From CAZEIW01 sp964512305 (lineage in GTDB: Bacteria > Pseudomonadota > Gammaproteobacteria > Burkholderiales > Burkholderiaceae_F), in contig CAZEIW010000077.1 in assembly GCA_964512305.1 (NCBI GenBank), positions 1-28,886 on the forward strand: a DNA stretch of 28,886 bases, in the 5' to 3' direction. Positions 1-7,233 of the stretch are shown here, piece after piece. The notes below the pieces were generated by a model. It saw only the letters and a list, made by a program, of their open reading frames with translations. It was not told where the DNA came from and did not search any database. The position numbers and the translations under genes are program-made. Within the stretch, counting starts at the first letter, position 1. The number at the start of each line of letters is the position of its first letter.

Positions 1-72
1 AGATACGCTTTGCCCATGCCCGAGACTCCGCGGCGCGAATCGCCCGATTGCGGACGATTCTAGCGGCCATGT

Positions 73-492
73 TCAGGATTGGCCGCGCCTGGATTTGGCC
101 GCTGTCTTGCGTGAGGCCTTCGCGGGAAGCGTGCGCACGAATCTCAGCGCGAGGTCGATCCACGGGCCGATTTCGCCGTCCGCGAGCTCCGGCGGGTCGA
201 CGTACACATAGCTCTCCATCACGCGGCCACGCATGACCATCGGCCGCGCGCCGGGACGCTCGAGCGCCTCGCGCTGGCTCTCCTTGCCGATCCGGACCAG
301 CAGGCCGCGCCGCGATGCCGCGACGAGGAGATTTCCATTGAGCATGAAGCCGAGGCCGCCGAACATCTTCACTTCCCGGATCGTCCCGGCATCGAGGCCC
401 GCGAGCGCACCGCGCACGGCATCGGCCAGTTCGTCGTCCGCGCCCATCCGGCGCGCCTGTCGCTCGCGCTCGCCGGTTCGATTGACTGTCAT
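73..492 (-). CDS. TfoX N-terminal domain protein
   Basis: This encodes a small soluble protein of about 139 residues. It matches the TfoX N-terminal domain by the run VKMFGGLGFMLNG, followed by a beta-rich stretch with LLVRIGKES and the later MVMRGRVMESYVYVDP segment. The family is named after the competence regulator TfoX/Sxy, but stand-alone N-domain proteins are common and mostly of unknown role, so no competence function is claimed. The frame stays open to 642, but I chose the ATG at 492 because a GGGGA stretch lies just upstream and the extra N-terminal residues look non-coding and come from a short tandem repeat. An alternative ATG is at 447. The C-terminus is basic (Lys/Arg-rich), as often seen in these proteins. 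It lies downstream of, and co-directional with, the hemerythrin-like gene. Confidence 0.8.
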   Translation of the reverse strand: MTVNRTGERERQARRMGADDELADAVRGALAGLDAGTIREVKMFGGLGFMLNGNLLVAASRRGLLVRIGKESQREALERPGARPMVMRGRVMESYVYVDPPELADGEIGPWIDLALRFVRTLPAKASRKTAAKSRRGQS

Positions 493-594
493 AGAGGTCC
501 CCGGGGCCACCCCTTTCGTGTTCCGAGGCGGCGGCCCACGGCGATCGAATGCCTTTTTCTCTCGGGTCACCGCACACTGCACTGCACGTTGATT

Positions 595-642
595 CCCGCC
601 GAAGGGGGGTCGGTTCATCCCCCCGAAGGCGGGCCGGTTCAA
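595..642. repeat. Two-copy 24-bp direct repeat
   Basis: Two adjacent 24-bp units (595-618 and 619-642) match at about 20 of 24 positions. They lie between the hemerythrin-like gene and the TfoX-domain gene. Read on the minus strand they would encode a repeated NRPxFGG peptide, but this is upstream of the likely TfoX start. The array is too short to call a variable-number tandem repeat. Confidence 0.5.
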
Positions 643-684
643 CGACTCACGTCCGGCTTGCGCGGCGATTCGATCGGTCAGGGG

Positions 685-1149
685 CTATTGAACGGCGAGC
701 CAATCCTCAGGCTCGGGCTGGGCTTGCGGACCGTGGTCGAAGACGACGTCGTCGACCGCCTCGTGGACAAGCAGACCGTCCAGGGAGTGCAGCAACTCGG
801 TCATCGAGACCGGGTCACCCCGCTGCACGGCGTCCCGCAGCGCGGACAGGTCGTTCGTGATGCGCCGGTGTGCCGCCCGCTGGTCGTGGTAAGTGGGGTG
901 GCCGAGTGTCATCAGGCAGCGTTCTTCGGAGAGGAAGTTCGCTTGCACCCGCAGCACGATCTGTTCGAACAGCGCGACGATCTCCTGCGGATTCGCCGCT
1001 GCATCCCCGGCTCCGTCGGCCGCAGCCCGGCTGTTCGCGAGGAACAGGTGCACGAGCTCGTGGATGTCGCGGTGCTGCTGGTGGATGCCGCGGAACGCGG
1101 CTACGGTGGCCCGGCTGACGGGCGCTTGCGTCGCAGTACTGGTTTGCAT
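685..1149 (-). CDS. Hemerythrin-like domain protein, degenerate ligands
   Basis: This 154-residue protein has the four-helix layout of bacterial hemerythrin domains, which bind a di-iron centre for O2, NO or redox sensing. His26/His30 lie in helix A, the segment NFLSEERCLM in helix B, HPTYHDQRAAH in helix C and HEAVDD in helix D, with His129 and Asp134 spaced like the usual helix D His and Asp ligands. The canonical helix B His is Asn71 here, and the first helix C His aligns with Gln90, although His88 is close by. The iron site may therefore be incomplete or rearranged. No signal peptide is visible, so it is probably cytoplasmic. A GGGAG ribosome-binding site precedes the ATG. Its neighbours on the same strand are sco upstream and the TfoX-domain gene downstream. 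The fold assignment is fairly firm; metal binding is not. Confidence 0.78.
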   Translation of the reverse strand: MQTSTATQAPVSRATVAAFRGIHQQHRDIHELVHLFLANSRAAADGAGDAAANPQEIVALFEQIVLRVQANFLSEERCLMTLGHPTYHDQRAAHRRITNDLSALRDAVQRGDPVSMTELLHSLDGLLVHEAVDDVVFDHGPQAQPEPEDWLAVQ

Positions 1150-1337
1150 CGGCGTCTCCCGACGCGCGATGCCCTGCCCGGCTTGCGTCGTCGAAAATGA
1201 GTCTCGCCGACGAGCGTAGGCGACGCCACCCGCCCGGACAATCGGTGCAGTCGGAACCTGGGCTCGGAGATTTCCGAGCGCGAGGTCGGGCGACTACCCG
1301 CAGCGTTGGGTGATCGCCCTCGGGCGGGCGTGCGGCG

Positions 1338-2048
1338 CTACTTCTGCGCGACCATGGGCCGCAGTTCGCTCACCAGCGCGTCGGGCGTCGCGAAGCCGTC
1401 GAGGCGGACCCACGGCTGGCCCGGACTGCCGCGGAAGAACGTGACCGGCGCGTGGCTCATCTTGTCGCCGCGATACACGTTGAAGACGCGCTGAAGGGCG
1501 ACGCTCGCCTCCAGCGTGCCCGTGTAAAACTGCCATTGCGGACCCGCTTCGAGGTGTTTCGCATACTCGGTCAACCGGGCCGGCGTGTCCTGCTCGGGAT
1601 CGATCGAGATCGAGACCATCCTGATCTTCGCCGCGTCGGCTCCGAGGCGCTTCTGCACCTCCGCAAACGTCTGGCTCATCACGGGGCAGATCGTGGTGCA
1701 CGTCGTGTAGATGAAGTCGAGCAGAACCGGGCGCCCCTCGTCGAGTTCCTGCGCGATGTTGACGCGCGTGCCATCGGCGCGCGTGAGCGTGATCGCGTCG
1801 GGGATGGCGTAGTTGGCAGTGCTGCGAACAGCGGCCGGCGGCATCAGCATCGTGTGATGGTGGTGGTGCGCGTGCGGATCCGCGGCCGCATCCGCTGGCG
1901 CGGCTTGATCCGCCGGCGTCGCATCACCCGCGCACGCGGGCCCAGCCGCGAGCATCCACAGGACCGCGAGGGCCTGCGACGCGATGGCCATCGTTGCGGA
2001 GCGCGCGACGCCGCTGGATACACGGAAAACGCTGGATTGACGGTTCAT
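1338..2048 (-). CDS. SCO1/SenC family copper chaperone
   Basis: This 236-residue exported protein has the SCO1/SenC thioredoxin-like fold. Family members bind copper and help metallate cytochrome oxidase CuA or act as thiol-disulfide proteins on the outer face of the inner membrane. The copper motif CTTIC is at Cys117 and Cys121 within DFIYTTCTTICPVMS, and the third ligand is His199 in GDKMSHAPVTFF. The N-terminus has a hydrophobic segment (about residues 19-40) acting as signal peptide or anchor, then an Ala/Asp/Pro-rich linker ending in a histidine run (residues 59-65, HAHHHHH) that could hold extra copper. GAGGAG lies upstream of the ATG. No cytochrome oxidase gene is in view, but a multicopper oxidase cluster begins nearby, so copper supply to that system is a reasonable inference. 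It is transcribed divergently from the small secreted protein gene. Confidence 0.92.
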   Translation of the reverse strand: MNRQSSVFRVSSGVARSATMAIASQALAVLWMLAAGPACAGDATPADQAAPADAAADPHAHHHHHTMLMPPAAVRSTANYAIPDAITLTRADGTRVNIAQELDEGRPVLLDFIYTTCTTICPVMSQTFAEVQKRLGADAAKIRMVSISIDPEQDTPARLTEYAKHLEAGPQWQFYTGTLEASVALQRVFNVYRGDKMSHAPVTFFRGSPGQPWVRLDGFATPDALVSELRPMVAQK

Positions 2049-2387
2049 GGCCGCTCCTCGAACACCCGCAGGGCGCGGAACAAGTCTGGGTTATACGAAA
2101 GTCGAATATATCCCAAGAACGCGTGACACGACTACCCCCATGTTGGCGCCTTAAGCACTTAATTTCCGCTACTTGCGTTCATACCATAAACGCGTTACGA
2201 TCTCATCGGATTAACCCATAAGCGTCACCAAAAGGGGCAGCCGGCCGGGACATCGGTCGTTGAAGAGGGTGGGGTTTGCCGATCCCAAATCCAGGGGTAC
2301 GGAAATTAGTTCTTAAGCCGAAACCCATGCAATCCGATGCTGGCGACTCCCCGCCGGATCGGGTGGGTGACCGAAACGAACGAGACC
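2049..2387. other. Divergent intergenic region, AT-richer than surroundings
   Basis: This 339-base gap separates the SCO gene (minus) from the small secreted protein gene (plus). Its middle part (about 2090-2225) is clearly AT-richer than the flanking genes, as expected for a shared promoter region. Apart from the candidate SCO promoter I see a GGTACGG heptamer at 2296-2302, which resembles the core of the operator-like repeats upstream of the response regulator. No RNA gene was recognised. Confidence 0.6.
2090..2119 (-). promoter_or_regulatory. Candidate promoter for the SCO gene
   Basis: On the minus strand TTCTTG (2114-2119) and TATAAC (2090-2095) are separated by 18 bases. This would start transcription about 35 bases before the SCO ATG. 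The -10 box is good and the -35 box moderate. It is a pattern match only. Confidence 0.35.
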
Positions 2388-2786
2388 ATGAAACCAAACC
2401 ACATCCTTCTTCTGTGCAGCGCGATCGCGCTTCCCCAGCTGGCGATGGCCGACCTCGCGAGCACCAACCCCGCGGGGCTCGGTGACGTCCACGCCCTTCT
2501 TGCCTATTGCGCCAAGGTCGATCCAGCAAATGCCGGGTCGTTCAATGCGCAGTGGAACAGCATCGTCGGCGGCGCGACGGGAAAGCAGCTCGACAGCGTG
2601 GAAGACGGCGGCGCATATAAGAAAGGTTATGACAGCTTGCTCGCGGTGCTCGAAAAGCTGCCAAAGCAGGAAGCGGCCGCGATCTGCAAGGACACGGCGG
2701 CCAAGTGGAACGCCGGGGGCAGCGAGCCCACCGGCGGCCCGGACAAGGGCGGACACGACAAGGATGACGGGAAGTCGGACCGCTAG
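2388..2786 (+). CDS. Small secreted two-cysteine protein (paralogue 1)
   Basis: This predicted periplasmic protein has about 132 residues. The ATG at 2388 was chosen because it gives a clean signal peptide ending in QLAMA before DLAST; the frame is open further upstream. The mature part has a Cys in a LLAYCAK context and a second Cys in AAICKDTA about 70 residues later, then a hydrophilic Gly/Lys/Asp-rich tail. It aligns by eye with the product at 8720-9103: both share a YC-K-P segment, a W in the following helix, a central Gly-x-Leu/Asp-x-Ala-Tyr segment and the late Cys. They therefore look like diverged paralogues, one inside the oxidase cluster and one outside it. I do not recognise a named family. 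The two cysteines could form a disulfide or bind a cofactor. It is divergent from sco and convergent with the haem-PBP gene. Confidence 0.75.
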   Translation: MKPNHILLLCSAIALPQLAMADLASTNPAGLGDVHALLAYCAKVDPANAGSFNAQWNSIVGGATGKQLDSVEDGGAYKKGYDSLLAVLEKLPKQEAAAICKDTAAKWNAGGSEPTGGPDKGGHDKDDGKSDR

Positions 2787-2817
2787 CCGCTAGCGCCGGC
2801 CTGCGACCTTTAGTTCC

Positions 2818-2923
2818 CCCTCTCCCGCTTGCGGGAGAGGGTTGGGGTGAGGGTCGCAAGAACGGGTAGGTGCCGGCACGCGCACACCCTCACCCTGACC
2901 CTCTCCCGCTCCGCGGGAGAGGG
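2818..2923. repeat. Pair of inverted REP-like palindromes
   Basis: Two near-identical palindromes with 11-bp arms, CCCTCTCCCGC and GCGGGAGAGGG, lie at 2818-2841 (2-base loop) and 2899-2923 (3-base loop). The first is followed by TTGGGGTGAGGG and the second is preceded by the complementary ACCCTCACCCTGA, so the pair is head to head. The same family occurs at 27328-27429. It sits between two converging genes, where it could act as a bidirectional transcription or exonuclease barrier. Such GC-rich REP elements are common in high-GC proteobacteria. Confidence 0.88.
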
Positions 2924-2931
2924 GAACACGG

Positions 2932-4560
2932 CTAGGGCACGATCCAGTCGCCGTCCGCCGCGATCGCTGCGCCGGTCGGTTCGACGAAGCGAACCAGGTA
3001 GCCTCCCTTGGACGCGAAACGCTGACCGGGCGCGAGGCTCAGCCTCGAGTAGTAGCCGTCGACGATGCGGCTGCTCAGCATCGCCTCGACGCGCTCGACC
3101 AGGTAGTCGCGATCGTATTCTCCGATCATCGAGGACAGTGTCTGCGTCAGGATCGAGCAGGCGATGAAGGTATCGACCTGCACGCGCTCGTCGACCACCG
3201 GGACCTGCCACAGATGGAACCAGCCGAGGGCATAGCCCAACAGTGTGCGGCGTGAGTTCGGCAGCTCGTAGGGGTACGCGATCCGCGCAACGCTGCGCCA
3301 CGCCGGCGCGAAGGGCGCGCGTTCCAGGCCCGCCATCACACCTGAGGCGTAGACCGCCGAGACCCCGGTGGGCGGCGCCGGCAGCGCCTTGATATCCTCG
3401 GCGCGCAGCCACAGGACGAGGACGTCCCCCGGCCTCGCTTCAGCCACGGCCTCGGCGAGCTGCTGCGGCCCATCTCCCTGCGCCAGGGCCCGGTCGACGA
3501 ACTCCCGTCCGGGCAGGTTTGCCGCGTGCAGCGCTGCGGCCGCGGCCGCGCCGATGTCGTCGCTGCGAAACACCTGGACGATCCGCGCCCGGTCGTCTTG
3601 CGATCCCGCCTGAGCGAGCCTCGCGGCGATCAGCCCGGCTTCGAGCAGCACGCCCTGGGAGTAATAGATCGGATAGAAGTCTGCCGCGACGACCGGAAGA
3701 TCGACGTTGGGCAGCAGGCACGGAACCGCGTGCCGCTCGCAGAAACGATGCACCGGCTCCCAGTGGGCTCCACCCAATCCGGACACGACCGCGAACACCG
3801 GTTCGGTCCTGAGGCGCTGATCCAGTTGCGCCTCCCAGGTTTCGGGCGCGCCCGTGAGCTGCCAGACATGCAACTGCCATTGTCGCTGCAAACGGATCGT
3901 GCGCCCACCCTGCGCGGGCGTGGGGGATCCGCGATAGTAGGAGTCGTTGTTGACGGCGAAGTACTTCCGGAGCACGTTCAGCATGCCGTCGCGCGCGATG
4001 GGGTCGGCGTCGGGCGTGACGATCGTTGCAAGGTGCAGCGTGCTGTCGGTCACGCCGGGCACGCGCCTCTGGGGCAGGCTTCGCAGGTACGCGATCAGCT
4101 CGCGCATCGAACCGTCGTCGAGGTCGAAGCGCGGCATCAGGTAATCCAGCGGCCGGCCGTTGGCGCCGATGCCTTCCCGGATCGCGCGTGCCAGGGTCGC
4201 CTCGTCGTAGGCAACGCGGTCGGGTGGCGTCGGCGGCAGATGGGTCGCGTCGTCGTGCGCCGCGCTGTCGGGGGCGATTCGTTTGCCTGGCTGGAATAGA
4301 AAGCGGCCGCCGATCGGAGGGATCACGATCCTGCCTTCGACCATCCCCATCCCGCTGCGGCGGTGGCATTGCACGCAGGCGGCAGTCTGGCCCCGCAAAG
4401 GCGGTTCGCCCGCGCGCTCGCCGCGCAGCGGCTCGCCCGAAGCGAGTTGTCCGTCGCGGTAGATACGCTCGCCGACCATCGACACGGCTGCAGGGGCGGC
4501 GATTGCGCTGCAAAGCGTCATCGCGACCGCCGCGCAGAGCACGCGCACAGCTGCGCTCAA
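2932..4560 (-). CDS. Cytochrome c / periplasmic-binding-protein fusion (copy 2)
   Basis: This encodes a 542-residue exported haem protein. After a signal peptide (cleavage near residue 22-26) comes a small cytochrome c domain with one haem-binding CVQCH at residues 62-66 and a likely axial Met142 in DYLMPRF. Residues from about 170 to the end resemble a type 1 periplasmic-binding-protein fold, as in branched-chain amino acid receptors, with FAVVSGLGG, VHRFCE, PCLLPNV and a C-terminal FASKGGYLVRF. No ABC permease or ATPase is nearby, so the binding domain may sense or present a ligand to the haem rather than feed a transporter. It is a tandem paralogue of the gene at 4604-6262, with a 43-base gap. 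The first possible start is TTG at 4560; GTG at 4548 and 4542 and ATG at 4521 are alternatives, so the exact start is uncertain. It is the last gene of the cluster. Confidence 0.85.
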   Translation of the reverse strand: MSAAVRVLCAAVAMTLCSAIAAPAAVSMVGERIYRDGQLASGEPLRGERAGEPPLRGQTAACVQCHRRSGMGMVEGRIVIPPIGGRFLFQPGKRIAPDSAAHDDATHLPPTPPDRVAYDEATLARAIREGIGANGRPLDYLMPRFDLDDGSMRELIAYLRSLPQRRVPGVTDSTLHLATIVTPDADPIARDGMLNVLRKYFAVNNDSYYRGSPTPAQGGRTIRLQRQWQLHVWQLTGAPETWEAQLDQRLRTEPVFAVVSGLGGAHWEPVHRFCERHAVPCLLPNVDLPVVAADFYPIYYSQGVLLEAGLIAARLAQAGSQDDRARIVQVFRSDDIGAAAAAALHAANLPGREFVDRALAQGDGPQQLAEAVAEARPGDVLVLWLRAEDIKALPAPPTGVSAVYASGVMAGLERAPFAPAWRSVARIAYPYELPNSRRTLLGYALGWFHLWQVPVVDERVQVDTFIACSILTQTLSSMIGEYDRDYLVERVEAMLSSRIVDGYYSRLSLAPGQRFASKGGYLVRFVEPTGAAIAADGDWIVP

Positions 4561-4603
4561 AGCCGACTGCCAGGCGCTCGACGTGACGTCCGGGTCGCGG
4601 GCG

Positions 4604-6262
4604 TCACGGCACCACCCACCCGCCGTCGGCCATCAGTCGCGCTCCATCGGGATCGGCGAAGTGGGCGATGTAGCCGCCCTTGGAGGCGAAGTGCTGGTTC
4701 CACCCCAGCACCATGTGCGGGTAGTAGCCGGTGTTGATCAGGCGGCGCTCGATCGACGTCTGCAGCATCTCCACGATGAAGGGCCGCACGAGGTTGTCGG
4801 CCATGTGGCTCAAGGTCTCGGCCAGCAGGCCACAGGCGATGTACGTGTTGACCTGCAGCGGCTCGTCGACGACGGGGATGTGCCGGATCGAGAACCAGTT
4901 GAGCGCGTATCGCAGGCGCAGGTCGCGTTTCTCCGGCAGGTCGTACGGGTAGGTGATCCGCGTCCGGCTGCGCCAACCCGCGGGCACAGGCGCGTGCTCC
5001 AGCCCGCCCATCAGTCCCGACACGTACACGGAGGCGGGCGCCGAGGATGCGTCGCCCAGCGCGGCCAGATCGTTCGCGCGCAGCCACAGCACCAGCACGG
5101 ACTGCGACGGCAATCCTCGCAGCGCCTCGGCCACGCCCTGCCCGCCGGCGCCTGCGGCCAGCGCCCGCGTGCGCACCGCGATGCCGTGCCGCTCCAGCGC
5201 CGCTGCCAGCGCCGGCGCAGCCGCTTCGCCGCTGTCGCCGGCGCGATAGACCTGCTGCACCGTGATGCCGGGCACGCCGGGGGATGCGGCCGCAATCGCG
5301 TCCGCGATCAGATCCGCCTCCAGCAGGACTCCCTTCGAGAAGTACAGCGGATAGAAGTCGCGGCTGTCGTCGACCGGCACCTCGACGTTCGGGAACAGGC
5401 ACGGCAGGCCCGCCTTTTCGCAGAACCGGTGCACCGGAGTCCAGTCGCTGCCCCCGAGGCCGGAAACCATCGCGAACACCGGTTCCTGGGACATGTGCTG
5501 TTCCAGCTGGGCCTGCCAGGTCGACGCCGGGCCTTCCAGTTCCCACACGTGCAATTGCCAGCGGCGATTGGCGTGGAACATGCTCTTGGCGTACTCGGTC
5601 TTGCCCGACGTGCGCATCTGCTTGCTCGGACCGATCGGAAACTGGTTCTTGTCGGCGAAGTAGTGCTCCATCACGTCGAGCATGGCACGGCGCCGGGCCG
5701 GGTCCGTGTCGGGCGTGATCACGGTGGCGAAGTGCAGCACCGAGTCGGTGACGCCGGGCACGTTCCCCGCGTCGAGCTTCCTCAGGTAGCCGATCAACCC
5801 CGCCATGTCGGCATCGTTCACCCGGTAGCGCGGCATCAGGTAACTGAGCGGCCTGCCCTCGGAGTCGAGACCGTCGCGGATGGCTCGCGCCAGCGTCGCC
5901 TCGCTGTAGGGATCGCGATTGCCGTGCATCCATTCGACGTACGGAACGATGGGCTCGTCGGAGGTGACACTGCGGGAGTGAAACAGGTACAGCGCTGCGA
6001 TCGGCGGTATCGTCACTCTCAGGTTGTAGCCCTCGTAGGTACCCAGCCCGCTGCGCTGGTGGCAGTTGACGCAGGCGGCATCCGCGCCCTTGACGGTCAA
6101 CCCGCTGGACGGGCGCGCGCCTTCGAGCGCCTCGCCCGATCCGAGCACGCCGCGCAGATAGATCGATTCGCCCACGTCCGCGGACGGCTCGGTCGCCTCG
6201 CCCACCCCGGTTGCGAGCCCGAGCAGGGCGATCACGGGCGCCAGCAACGTTGCCCTACGCAC
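4604..6262 (-). CDS. Cytochrome c / periplasmic-binding-protein fusion (copy 1)
   Basis: This 552-residue exported haem protein has the same architecture as its downstream neighbour. It has a signal peptide (about residues 1-23), one CVNCH haem motif at residues 64-68, a candidate axial Met143 in LSYLMPRY, and then a long type 1 periplasmic-binding-protein-like domain. The two copies share many blocks, among them EATLARAIR, VVSGLGG, VHRFCE, PCLFPNV and FASKGGY, and end in the same W-(I/V)-VP. Cys pairs in the VHRFCE and PCL segments are conserved and could form a disulfide. The start is GTG at 6262, only three bases after the stop of the LolA-like gene, so translational coupling is likely. 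The inferred role is electron acceptor or ligand-responsive redox partner of the oxidase. The substrate is unknown. Confidence 0.86.
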   Translation of the reverse strand: MRRATLLAPVIALLGLATGVGEATEPSADVGESIYLRGVLGSGEALEGARPSSGLTVKGADAACVNCHQRSGLGTYEGYNLRVTIPPIAALYLFHSRSVTSDEPIVPYVEWMHGNRDPYSEATLARAIRDGLDSEGRPLSYLMPRYRVNDADMAGLIGYLRKLDAGNVPGVTDSVLHFATVITPDTDPARRRAMLDVMEHYFADKNQFPIGPSKQMRTSGKTEYAKSMFHANRRWQLHVWELEGPASTWQAQLEQHMSQEPVFAMVSGLGGSDWTPVHRFCEKAGLPCLFPNVEVPVDDSRDFYPLYFSKGVLLEADLIADAIAAASPGVPGITVQQVYRAGDSGEAAAPALAAALERHGIAVRTRALAAGAGGQGVAEALRGLPSQSVLVLWLRANDLAALGDASSAPASVYVSGLMGGLEHAPVPAGWRSRTRITYPYDLPEKRDLRLRYALNWFSIRHIPVVDEPLQVNTYIACGLLAETLSHMADNLVRPFIVEMLQTSIERRLINTGYYPHMVLGWNQHFASKGGYIAHFADPDGARLMADGGWVVP

Positions 6263-6265
6263 GGT

Positions 6266-7168
6266 TCAGTTGGGTCCGGAGGCAGCCCCGGGTGCGGCCG
6301 CCGACGGCGGCGCCGAAGGCAGTGCGTCAGGGGCCCGGGGGTCAGGCACATTCATCGGCATGGGACGCGTGGCCTGGCGGGGCGTATTGTCGATGACCAT
6401 CCCGCCGCGACCACGAGTGGCAGGCCGCGCGAACGCATGGTCGTCGACGGGCGCGTTGAGCATGACGCGCTCGATCACCATCCGGTCGGGCTTCGCGCCC
6501 GGCGCGGTTCCCGTTTCGATCACGAACGGAATCTGCAGGCCGTCGACCGGCTTGTATTCGCGATAGAACACCGACACGCTGCTGCGCCCGCTCAACGATG
6601 CCCGGTCGTAGCGGACGTCGAGGAAGGTCTGCGCGTCGACCCACAGGCGATCGGTCTCACCTGATCTCAGGCGGACCGCGAGCCGGTAGGCCTTGCGCCC
6701 TTCGATCTCGTCGAGGCTTTCCAGCGTCACCGAGTTCCCCTTGGCCTGGTAGTCGATCAGGGGGCCGTCGATCAGCTGCGCGCCGCGCTCGTACGCCGTT
6801 TCCTCGGACGAAAACGGCTTGACCTGAGGCCTGCCCTGCTCGTCCGGCTTCACCTTCCAGCCGCGCTCGCCGTCAAACGCCCGAACCGTCTTTTCGCCGA
6901 GCGCATGGATCTCGAAGCGACTCTTGTTCGGGCGCTTCTGCTGCATCATGAAAAGCATGCTCGGCACCGGGGCGTGCAAGCTCTCCAGGTGGCCCGTCCA
7001 CACCATCGTCTGGACTTTGCGCCAGGCCTCGAGACCTCCGCGGGCTGCGACGTTGCGGTCGACGATCTGGGCCGCGGTGAGCTCCGCAACCGGGGGAGCC
7101 CCGCGGTCCGTTGCAAAGGCGCTTGCCGCCATGGCCGCCGCAAGCGCCGCCAGAATTCTCCTGCACAT
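6266..7168 (-). CDS. LolA-like outer-membrane lipoprotein-sorting protein (copy 2)
   Basis: This 300-residue exported protein has a clear signal peptide (about residues 1-19, ending SAFA). The start of the mature part, AAQIVDRNVAARGGLEAWRKVQTM, and the later VTLESLDEIEGRKAYRLAVRL and LWVDAQTFLDVRYD blocks are typical of the LolA/LppX-like half-barrel superfamily, often annotated as outer membrane lipoprotein-sorting protein. Proteins of this fold carry lipids or lipoproteins across the periplasm. True LolA is about 200 residues and monocistronic, so this is a specialised relative. The Pro/Ala-rich C-terminus (about the last 30 residues) looks disordered. It is paralogous to the preceding gene at 7234-8124, sharing the ARGGL-AWR, KRPNK and DAQ-FLDV motifs. 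Confidence 0.78.
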   Translation of the reverse strand: MCRRILAALAAAMAASAFATDRGAPPVAELTAAQIVDRNVAARGGLEAWRKVQTMVWTGHLESLHAPVPSMLFMMQQKRPNKSRFEIHALGEKTVRAFDGERGWKVKPDEQGRPQVKPFSSEETAYERGAQLIDGPLIDYQAKGNSVTLESLDEIEGRKAYRLAVRLRSGETDRLWVDAQTFLDVRYDRASLSGRSSVSVFYREYKPVDGLQIPFVIETGTAPGAKPDRMVIERVMLNAPVDDHAFARPATRGRGGMVIDNTPRQATRPMPMNVPDPRAPDALPSAPPSAAAPGAASGPN

Positions 7169-7233
7169 CGGATACCTGCCTACCGTTCGAAATCGAATCG
7201 GGACGCGGTGCCGCTCGGCGCGTCCCGCTCCCC

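Noticed and set aside
604..624. GGGGGG-N9-CCCCCC hairpin as a terminator for the hemerythrin-like gene
   Set aside because: There is no U-tract, and the pairing is explained by the 24-bp direct repeat and homopolymer runs.
1262..1279. GCTCGGA-GATT-TCCGAGC hairpin downstream of the SCO gene
   Set aside because: The 7-bp stem has no U-tract and lies about 60 bases past the stop; it is too weak to call a terminator.
4583..6664. A 693-codon plus-strand open frame
   Set aside because: It lies opposite the haem-PBP and LolA-like genes, whose CxxCH, signal peptides and paralogous blocks prove the minus strand is coding.
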